From Actinomadura chibensis NBRC 106107 (lineage in GTDB: Bacteria; Actinomycetota; Actinomycetes; Streptosporangiales; Streptosporangiaceae): a DNA stretch of 64,000 nt. Positions 57,876 through 64,000 of this stretch are shown piece by piece. The stretch spans positions 1-64,000 of the forward strand of contig NZ_BCQP01000042.1 of assembly GCF_001552135.1 (NCBI RefSeq), read 5' to 3'. The notes under the pieces are model-generated. The model saw only the letters and a program-made list of their open reading frames with translations. It had not been told where the DNA came from and ran no database searches. How positions within the stretch are numbered: the first letter of the stretch is position 1; each line of letters starts with the position of its first letter. The translations under genes were made by a program, and so were the position numbers.

Positions 57876-59066
57876 TCACAGGCGGGGTGGGTCGGGGCTG
57901 CACCCGGCGTCGCAGAGCCGGGACGGCACCGGCGGGGCCGGGTCCCCGGCGGGCGCCGGACGTCGGACCGGGTGGTACTCGGGGAGCAGGCGGCGCAGCA
58001 GCAGCCGGACGGCGTCGTCGTCGCCCGCCCCGGCGGCGTCCTCCAGCTCGTCGAGGAGCCGGGGCAGCCGGGCGGGCGGCGCGGCCGGGCGGGTCGCCCA
58101 GATCTTCGGGTGCGCGGTGCGGAGCCGCCGCTCGGAGTCGGCGAACGCCTTCTCGGCGAGCTTCTCGCCGGGGCCGAGGCCGCTGAACCGGATCGTCACC
58201 TCCGGCAGCCGGAGCTGTTCGGCGTACCGGTGGACGAGCTCGACCACCGGGACGGGCCGCCCCATGTCCAAAACGAACGTCTCCGCCTCCTCCGCCATCG
58301 CCGCCGCCTCGATCAGCAGCCCGGCGGCCTCCGCCACCGTCATGAAGTGGCGCGCCACCTCGGGGTGGGTGATGGTGACGGTCTCGCCCGAGGAGATCCG
58401 GTGCGCGAGCAGGCTGAGCAGCGGCTCCGCCTCGCCGATCACGTTGCCGACGCGGACGGCGGCGAAGCAGGTGGGGCCGCCGGTCGCCGTCCGCAGCAGC
58501 AGCTCCCCGAGCCGCATCGTCGCGCCGAGCACCGACGTCGGGTCGGCCGCCTTGTCCGACGACACGAACACGAGCCGCCGCACGTCGTGCCGGACCGCGC
58601 AGTCGATGACGTGCCGGGTGCCGAGCACGTTCGCGGCGACGCCGCCGCACGGGTCCCGCTCGACGTCGGCGAGGTCGCTCCGCCCGGCGGTGTGGAACAC
58701 CAGCTCGGGGCGGGCGTCCCGGACGAGCCCGGCGACGCCGTCCCCGTCCCGGACGTCCACCTCGGCGAGCGTCACCGGACCGCACGCCGGGTCCGCGAGG
58801 CACGCCGCGCCGAGCCGCTCCAGGGCCTCGCCGTCCTTGTCGGCGAGGCACAGCGACGCCGGTTCCAGCCGTCCGACCTGGCGGCACAGGGCGCGGCCGA
58901 TCGTGCCGCACGCCCCGGTCACGAGCACCCGCCGGCCGCGCACGAGCCGCCGTCCGCGGTCGCCCGCGAGGACGACCTCGTCCCGTCCCATCAGCAGCGC
59001 CAGCGGGCTGACCGGGACGGGCCCCGGCGGCGGCGCCGCGGCGCGGCGCGGCAGGAACCTGCGCAC
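57876..59066 (-). CDS. CapD/FlaA1-like nucleotide-sugar dehydratase, altered active site
   Basis: 396 residues. NAD(P) motif VLVTGACGTIGRALCRQV (about 47-64), VDVRDGDGV, FHTAGRSDLADVERDP, SSDKAADPTSVLGATMRLGELLL, and FSGLGPGEKLAEKAF. UDP-GlcNAc 4,6-dehydratases of this family have (Y/M)GAxK in the catalytic segment; here it is LGATM, so both the Tyr/Met and Lys positions differ while SSDKA is kept. No membrane part, unlike PglF or WbpM. Activity is therefore uncertain. Placed just after the aminotransferase gene; a 4-keto amino-sugar route is likely. Confidence 0.8.
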   Translation of the reverse strand: MRRFLPRRAAAPPPGPVPVSPLALLMGRDEVVLAGDRGRRLVRGRRVLVTGACGTIGRALCRQVGRLEPASLCLADKDGEALERLGAACLADPACGPVTLAEVDVRDGDGVAGLVRDARPELVFHTAGRSDLADVERDPCGGVAANVLGTRHVIDCAVRHDVRRLVFVSSDKAADPTSVLGATMRLGELLLRTATGGPTCFAAVRVGNVIGEAEPLLSLLAHRISSGETVTITHPEVARHFMTVAEAAGLLIEAAAMAEEAETFVLDMGRPVPVVELVHRYAEQLRLPEVTIRFSGLGPGEKLAEKAFADSERRLRTAHPKIWATRPAAPPARLPRLLDELEDAAGAGDDDAVRLLLRRLLPEYHPVRRPAPAGDPAPPVPSRLCDAGCSPDPPRL

Positions 59067-59076
59067 GGTCAGCCCC

Positions 59077-60222
59077 TCAGCCCCGGGTCCGCAGCGCCTC
59101 GGTGAGCGCGGCGACGACCCGGTCCTGCCCGTCCGCCGACAGCCCCGGATACAGCGGCAGCGACAGCAGCTCCTCGCCGACCCGGTCGGTCACCGGCACC
59201 GCCGCGCACTCCTCCGCGCCGAGGATCGCCTGGTAGGCGGTCATCTGGTTCGCCGGGATGAAGTGCACCGACGTCGCGACGCCCGCCGCCTCCAGCTCCG
59301 CGCTGATCGCGTCCCGGTCCCGGACGCGGACCTGGTAGAGGTGCCAGGCGTGCGTGACGCCGTCCAGGTTCCGCTGCGGCAGGACGAGCCCCGGCAGGTC
59401 CCGCAGCGCCGCGTCGTAGCGGGCGACGAGGTCGGCGCGGTCCTTCTGCCAGCCGGGCAGCGCGGCGAGCTGCGCCCGCCCGATCGCGGACTGGACGTCG
59501 GTCATGTTCGCCTTCAGCCCGACCGTCTTCACGTCGTACCGCCAGCTCCCGCCCGGCAGGTAGCGCTTCCAGGAGTCCTTGCTCATCCCGTGCATGCGCA
59601 TCGCGCGGACCCGGTCGGCGAACTCCTGGTCGGCGGACGCCACCGCGCCGCCCTCGCCGATCGGCATGTTCTTCGTCGCGTAGAAGGAGAAGCACGCGGC
59701 CTGCGACTCCGCCCCGACCGGCTTGCCGTCCCGGCGCGCGCCGGGTCCGTGCGCCGCGTCCTCGACGACCCGGCTCCGGTCGAGGCCCGCCGCCTCGGCC
59801 AGCGCGGCGACGTCCACCGGGTACCCGCCCTGGTTCTGGACGATCATCGCCGCCGGCGCGGACCGTTCCGCGGCGGCCGCGACGGTCGCCGGGCTCGGCA
59901 CGAGCGTGTCCTCGTCGATGTCCACCAGCACCGGGCGGTGCCCCGCGTGCAGGATCGCGTTGATCGCGCCGCAGAAGGTCAGGCTCGGCGTCAGCACCGC
60001 CGAGCCCGGCGGCAGGTCGAGCGCGCGCAGGCACAGTTCGAGCGCCGTCGTGCAGGACGCGACCATCACCACGTGCGCGGCGCCGAGGTAGTCGGCGAAC
60101 TCCTGCTCGAACGCGGCCGTCTGCGGCCCCGTCGTGATCCACCCCGAGTCGAGCACCTTGACGACGGCGTCCGACACCTCGCCTGCCACCGACGGGACCG
60201 TGAACGGAACGGACGAACTCAT
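59077..60222 (-). CDS. DegT/DnrJ/EryC1-family sugar aminotransferase
   Basis: 381 residues, fold-type I PLP enzyme. VPSVAGEVSDAVVKVLDSGWITTGPQTAAFEQEFADYLG, VASCTTALELCLRAL, PSLTFCGAINAILHAG, VVEDAAHGPG (the Asp that binds the pyridine N), and the Schiff-base Lys in CFSFYATKNMPIGEGG. It transfers an amino group to a 4-keto (or 3-keto) nucleotide sugar, presumably the product of the CapD-like enzyme. ATG follows AAGGGG. It precedes the dehydratase gene by 10 nt. Confidence 0.92.
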   Translation of the reverse strand: MSSSVPFTVPSVAGEVSDAVVKVLDSGWITTGPQTAAFEQEFADYLGAAHVVMVASCTTALELCLRALDLPPGSAVLTPSLTFCGAINAILHAGHRPVLVDIDEDTLVPSPATVAAAAERSAPAAMIVQNQGGYPVDVAALAEAAGLDRSRVVEDAAHGPGARRDGKPVGAESQAACFSFYATKNMPIGEGGAVASADQEFADRVRAMRMHGMSKDSWKRYLPGGSWRYDVKTVGLKANMTDVQSAIGRAQLAALPGWQKDRADLVARYDAALRDLPGLVLPQRNLDGVTHAWHLYQVRVRDRDAISAELEAAGVATSVHFIPANQMTAYQAILGAEECAAVPVTDRVGEELLSLPLYPGLSADGQDRVVAALTEALRTRG

Positions 60223-60280
60223 GGACCACCCCTTGATCTAGCGAAACGTCTGACGGACGCGGTGCTCTACGAACGCGGTG

Positions 60281-61678
60281 CTACGGGCGGCGGCTCCTGC
60301 GCGGCGCTGCGGACTTGCGGGACGTGCCGACGACCCCGAGCAGCGGCCACCCCGACGCGGCGACCAGATCCCGCACCGTCTCCAGCCCGGCGACCGTCGT
60401 CACCGGGCCGACCGCCACCACCACGCCGACCTCGTCGTCGGCGCCGGGGTCGATGTCCTCGAAGGCGTGCACGTGGCACAGCTGCCGGACCGGGACGGGC
60501 TGCGTGGTCTCCGTCGACGTCACGGCGGTGGACTTCTTCGCGAGCACCGCCGTCCCCGGCCGCGCCCGCACCACCGACGTGCTCTTCCCGGTGGAGCCGC
60601 TGCTGTTGAGCGACGGCCCGTCCCCGCCCTTCCCGGACGGCGGCGCGGCGTCATCGTCGTCGCCGCCCTCGTCGCGTCCCGGCTGGGCCGTGGTGACGAC
60701 CTTCGTCGCGTCCCCGTACACGGCCGCCGCCACCGACGACACCAGCTCGGCGGGCAGCGGGCCGGGAGCGCCGACCAGCGTGACCCGTCCTACGCCCTCC
60801 TTCTTCGCGGCCAGCCGGACGCGCCGGCCGAGGTCGGCGAGCTGCGCGGGCCCCTGGTCGGCCCAGCCGAGCAGCGGCACCCCGAGCCGCCGCGCGACCC
60901 GCCGCTGCCCCGGGATCGTCGGGCGGACCATCTCCGCCACCACCGCGATCAGGATCCCGCCGATCAGCCCGACGAGCCCCGCGATGGCGGACATCATCAC
61001 GACCGGGTCCGACTTCGGCGCGAGCACCGCGGGCTGGACGACCGACGCCGTCCCCGCCGAGGTGAGCTGCGTCTGCAGGTCCGAGCGGTTCGAGCGCAGG
61101 TCGGTCAGCTCCGCCTGGACGCGCTCGCGCTCGTTCGCCGCGCCGACGTCCGGGTTCGGCTGCGCGCCCGCCCGCCGCGACAGCGGGCCGAGCCGCCGCT
61201 CCAGCGTCCGGACCCGCGCGTCGATCTGGTCGATCTGCTGCTTGATCGACCCCTGGTTCGACTGGTTGATCTCCCGGACGACCTCCGTGCCGATCGCGTC
61301 GGTCAGCTTCCGCGCGACGGCGGGGTCGGCGTCCTTCACCGACAGCTCGACGACCGTGGACGTGCCGAGCCCGGTCACCCCGATCGCCTTCGCGACCTTC
61401 GTCGTCGAACGGTCCACACGCTGCGCCCGCAGCACCCTGGACAGCAGGTTCTCGCTGGTCGCGAACGCCTTCACCTGGCTGACCACGATGCTGACGCCCG
61501 CGTCCCCGGGTGCCGCGTCCGTCGCCTTGCTGCTCGCCTGCAGCCGCGACTTCGCCACCGACGGCGGCTCCTGCCCGCTCATCAGCAGCGCCACCAGCGT
61601 CAACGGGAGAACCGTCATGACCAGCAGCAGCGCCCAGTAGGTGCGGACCACCCGCGCCGCGACTTCGTCGATCTCCAC
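60281..61678 (-). CDS. Wzz-like chain-length protein with degenerate BY-kinase domain
   Basis: About 465 residues. Two membrane helices (YWALLLVMTVLPLTLVALLM near the start; VVMMSAIAGLVGLIGGILIAVVAEM at about 230-254) flank an outer coiled-coil domain with QIDARVRTLERRLGPLSRR. The C-terminal cytoplasmic part resembles a BY-kinase by position (GVGRVTLVGAPGPLPAELVSSVAAAVYG) but lacks Walker A Lys and a Tyr tail, so it cannot be an ordinary kinase. It probably sets polymer length. GTG at 61678 fits GGAGG spacing (7 nt); ATG at 61684 is only 1 nt from it. First gene of the operon. Confidence 0.85.
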   Translation of the reverse strand: MEIDEVAARVVRTYWALLLVMTVLPLTLVALLMSGQEPPSVAKSRLQASSKATDAAPGDAGVSIVVSQVKAFATSENLLSRVLRAQRVDRSTTKVAKAIGVTGLGTSTVVELSVKDADPAVARKLTDAIGTEVVREINQSNQGSIKQQIDQIDARVRTLERRLGPLSRRAGAQPNPDVGAANERERVQAELTDLRSNRSDLQTQLTSAGTASVVQPAVLAPKSDPVVMMSAIAGLVGLIGGILIAVVAEMVRPTIPGQRRVARRLGVPLLGWADQGPAQLADLGRRVRLAAKKEGVGRVTLVGAPGPLPAELVSSVAAAVYGDATKVVTTAQPGRDEGGDDDDAAPPSGKGGDGPSLNSSGSTGKSTSVVRARPGTAVLAKKSTAVTSTETTQPVPVRQLCHVHAFEDIDPGADDEVGVVVAVGPVTTVAGLETVRDLVAASGWPLLGVVGTSRKSAAPRRSRRP

Positions 61679-61776
61679 GATCATTCCTCCGGCTTCGTCA
61701 CGGCGAGCGTAGGAACGCGGTTATTCGGCGCAATCGCCCAAAAGACGACCCCCGCCTACGCTGTTTGCACCAGGGG

Positions 61777-62439
61777 CTAGCGGTTCGACGGGCGCATCCC
61801 GGCGCGCATCGCGAGCGTGATCGCCTCCAGCGCGGAGTGCAGGTCGAGCTTCGCCAGCAGGTTCTGCGTGTGCGTCCGGACGGTGTTGGCCGACAGCCCG
61901 AGCCGGTCCGCGATCTCGGCGCGGCCGAGGCCGTCCACCATGCACTGGAGCACCTCGCGCTCGCGGGGCGTCAGCTCCGCCAGCAGCCGCGTCCCGGCGT
62001 CCGGCGCGGCCTCCTCGGTGCGGAGGCGGCGCAGCACCTCGCCCAGCACGTCCGGGGGGATCCACCCGCCCTTGCGCGCCGCCGACCTGATCACCCGGGC
62101 GACCATGGCGGCGCCCTCGGTCTTCTCCAGCCACCCCACCGCGCCGCCCCGGACGGCCTGGACCAGCGCGTCCAGCCCGCTCGTCGCGGTCAGCACCACG
62201 ACCCGCACGTCCGGATGCGTCTCGCGGACCTGGTCCAGCACGTCGAGGCCGCTCTCCGCGCCCAGCGTCAGGTCGAGGACGAGCACCCGCGGGCGCTCGG
62301 TGGCGACGAGCGCGAGGGCGCGCCGCACGTCGGCGGCGATCGGCAGGATCACCAGGTCTGGCTCGCGGCCCAGCCGGGCGGCGAGCGCCTCGGCGAAGAG
62401 CGCGTGATCGTCCACGATGAGGACGCGGATCGGTTCCAT
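61777..62439 (-). CDS. NarL-type response regulator beside the polysaccharide operon
   Basis: 220 residues. Receiver: IRVLIVDDHALFAEALAARLG, Asp in PRVLVLDLTLGAESGLDVL, VVVLTATSG, GWLEKTEGAAMVARVI. Output: LAELTPREREVLQCMVDGLGRAEIADRLGLSANTVRTHTQNLLAKLDLHSALEAITLAMRAG. No partner kinase gene is next to it. ATG at 62439 matches the family N-terminus, though only GGTGG precedes it. It is transcribed toward the polysaccharide operon, 92 nt from its first gene, and may control it. Confidence 0.9.
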   Translation of the reverse strand: MEPIRVLIVDDHALFAEALAARLGREPDLVILPIAADVRRALALVATERPRVLVLDLTLGAESGLDVLDQVRETHPDVRVVVLTATSGLDALVQAVRGGAVGWLEKTEGAAMVARVIRSAARKGGWIPPDVLGEVLRRLRTEEAAPDAGTRLLAELTPREREVLQCMVDGLGRAEIADRLGLSANTVRTHTQNLLAKLDLHSALEAITLAMRAGMRPSNR

Positions 62440-62713
62440 CCACCGAAGATGAACGCTGCGGACGCGCGGCGGATCCTGCAAATGCTGTACTGCGTCCGTC
62501 CTGTTCCGGCGGGGTTCGGGTCGTTTCGCGCACCCCTGTTCCGCGCGGGCGACGCGCGCGGAGGTCGCGTGCGCGGACGCCGCCCCGCGCCGCGCGGTTC
62601 ACCCCCGTCCGGTGCCGGTCACCTGGAGTTCCCGCCGTTGACCGGCCGCGATCGCCTGCTGATCCTGGCCGTGACCGTTTAGGGGACGCAATGGCCGTAT
62701 CAGGGGAAATGAA
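62440..62713. other. Divergent spacer, no gene seen
   Basis: 274 nt between the NarL-type regulator and galE. Promoters for both must lie here. I see no convincing small gene or long palindrome; CAGGGGAAATGAA directly before the galE ATG is the ribosome site. Confidence 0.5.
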
Positions 62714-63718
62714 ATGAAAGTCCTGATCACCGGGGGAGCCGGGTTCATCGGCAGCACCATCGCCTCCGCCTTCGCCGAACGCGGCGTCACGCCCGTGGTG
62801 CTCGACAGCCTCGTCACGGGCCGCTCCGAGTTCGCCGACGGGAAGATCTTCTACCGGGGCGACATCGGCGACGGCGACCTCGTCGACGAGATCTTCCGCG
62901 ACCATCCCGACATCACCGCGACCGTCCACTGCGCCGCGCTGATCGTCGTACCCGACTCGATGACCGACCCGCTGCGGTACTACCGGGTCAACCTGACCAA
63001 GACCCTCGACCTCGCCGGGCACCTCGTCCGCAACGGCTGCGACCGGATGATCTTCGCGTCCACGGCCGGGATGTACCGTCCCGAGCCCGACCTGTCGGTC
63101 ACCGAGACGTCCGCGCTCGAACCGCAGAACCCCTACACGCGTTCGAAGATGATGGCGGAGCTGCTGTTGCGGGACTTCTGCGAGGCCTACGACCTGCGCG
63201 TGATCTCCCTCCGCTACCTGAACCCGATCGGCGCCGACCCCCGGCTGCGCACCGGCCTGCAGAACAGCAAGCCGACCCACGCGCTCGGGAAGATGATCGA
63301 GTGCCACACCAACGGCGTCCCGTTCACGATCACCGGAGTGGACTGGGAGACCCGCGACGGCACCGCGATCCGCGACTACATCCACGTCTGGGACATCGCC
63401 CGAGCCTTCTACGAGTCGGTCGCCCGCTTCGACGCGATCGTCCCGCCGCTCGGCGACACGCCCCGCTACCAGGTGATCAACCTCGGCACCGGTGACGGCA
63501 CCACCGTCCGCGAACTGGTCGCCGCCTTCCGCGAGGTCGTCGGGGACGGTTTCCAGGCGGTGGACGCCCCGGCCCGTCCCGGGGACGTGGTCGGCGCCTT
63601 CGTGAACCCGGCGAAGGCCCTGGAACTGCTCGGCTGGAAGCCCGAATACACCATCGAGGACGCCATCCGCCATTCCCTGCAATGGGCCGAGAGGCGCCGG
63701 GAGTTGGACGTCGCCTGA
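62714..63718 (+). CDS. galE: UDP-glucose 4-epimerase
   Basis: 334-residue extended SDR. NAD motif ITGGAGFIGSTIASAF, VLDSLVTGRSEF, VHCAALIVVPDSMTDPLRYYRVN, catalytic Ser/Thr in FASTAGMY, YTRSKMMAE (YxxxK), RYLNPIGADPRLRTG, and RDYIHVWDIARAF. It interconverts UDP-Glc and UDP-Gal, or the GlcNAc forms, supplying donor for the adjacent polysaccharide operon. ATG at 62714 has AGGGGAA upstream. Followed by a strong terminator. Confidence 0.92.
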   Translation: MKVLITGGAGFIGSTIASAFAERGVTPVVLDSLVTGRSEFADGKIFYRGDIGDGDLVDEIFRDHPDITATVHCAALIVVPDSMTDPLRYYRVNLTKTLDLAGHLVRNGCDRMIFASTAGMYRPEPDLSVTETSALEPQNPYTRSKMMAELLLRDFCEAYDLRVISLRYLNPIGADPRLRTGLQNSKPTHALGKMIECHTNGVPFTITGVDWETRDGTAIRDYIHVWDIARAFYESVARFDAIVPPLGDTPRYQVINLGTGDGTTVRELVAAFREVVGDGFQAVDAPARPGDVVGAFVNPAKALELLGWKPEYTIEDAIRHSLQWAERRRELDVA

Positions 63719-63732
63719 GACCCGCCCGCACG

Positions 63733-63775
63733 GGCCTGTTCGGTCCTTCCACGGAGCGGGAGGACCGAACGGGCC
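63733..63775 (+). terminator. Terminator after galE
   Basis: 15-nt arms (63733-63747 and 63761-63775; GGCCTGTTCGGTCCT against AGGACCGAACGGGCC, one T-G wobble) with a 13-nt loop, 15 nt after the galE stop. Confidence 0.8.
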
Positions 63776-63782
63776 GGCGGCA

Positions 63783-63953
63783 CTACCGCCGCCCGGCGGT
63801 CCAGGTGCCGTCCGGCCGCCTTTTGTCTTGAGTCAGGGCATCACAAAGCCGTTCGGCCAGCACAGCCGCGGTCCTGGCGTCGATACACCGGTCGGGAAGG
63901 AACGCCCATAACGAGGCGCTCCATTCACCGTCCCAGCAGAGATCGGAACTCAC
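63783..63953 (-). CDS. Short hypothetical protein
   Basis: A 56-residue frame from GTG (63953) to TAG (63785-63783). The text contains DLCWDGEWSASLWAFLPDRC and RTAAVLAERLCDALTQDK, with plausible amphipathic helix and normal composition rather than the Arg/Pro/Ala-rich look of antisense frames. Codon use is less GC3-biased than in neighbours, which lowers confidence. No family recognised; an acquired or decaying gene near the window edge is possible. Confidence 0.35.
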   Translation of the reverse strand: MSSDLCWDGEWSASLWAFLPDRCIDARTAAVLAERLCDALTQDKRRPDGTWTAGRR

Positions 63954-64000
63954 CGCCGCCTACCAGGTGGACGGAAACATTCGATGCTTCAAGAGAGCAT

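Overview
The window is very GC-rich DNA with GTG/ATG starts, GGAGG-type ribosome sites, many 4-base stop/start overlaps, AftD, LysX, F420-type oxidoreductases and several PASTA-less serine/threonine kinases. This fits a soil actinomycete, most likely of the Actinomadura/Thermomonosporaceae type. That placement is inferred from gene content; no rRNA is present.

Layout. 1-8.2 kb: cell-envelope genes (GT4 fragment, AftD-like arabinosyltransferase, acyltransferase, methyltransferase, DUF3068 protein). 8.3-11 kb: a nitronate monooxygenase behind a KstR-like box, a membrane protein, and an intact ParE/RelE-type toxin-antitoxin pair with a decayed second copy 0.9 kb away. 11-18.8 kb: an acyl-CoA/steroid side-chain type cluster (EchA19-like crotonase, acyl-CoA synthetase, two-domain OB-fold protein, Ltp4-like and Ltp3-like thiolases, FadD19-like synthetase, MarR regulator) that parallels the M. 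tuberculosis Rv3515c-Rv3523 neighbourhood. 19.3-24.6 kb: a kinase, then a thiolase/DUF35 pair divergent from an SDR and an F420-type oxidoreductase. 24.6-31 kb: small housekeeping-type genes, a PspC protein and a 1221-residue protein that looks like an SF1 helicase whose P-loop has been lost.

32.0-33.1 kb holds the most unusual item. A conserved actinobacterial protein of unknown function is followed on the same strand by a 133-nt RNA. The RNA carries a complete tRNA elbow in circularly permuted order: T arm, acceptor stem closed by a 6-nt loop, U8-A9, then D arm. A long helix replaces the anticodon arm. The unit ends in a strong hairpin.

33-50 kb: LysX (MprF-type lysyltransferase fused to lysyl-tRNA synthetase), three tandem serine/threonine kinases, three response regulators and two histidine kinases, a pair of membrane esterase paralogues (one without catalytic residues), and a cytochrome P450 with internal in-frame deletions. 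50-52 kb: an MBL/SCP2-like/Rieske protein and a hairpin-rich spacer with a small membrane protein gene. 52.2-61.7 kb: a seven-gene minus-strand polysaccharide operon (Wzz-like, DegT aminotransferase, CapD-like SDR, GT4, a Wzy-Wzx fusion, PglC/WcaJ-like sugar transferase, anchored TIM-barrel protein) next to a NarL-type regulator and divergent galE. No CRISPR array, insertion sequence or ordinary tRNA was seen.
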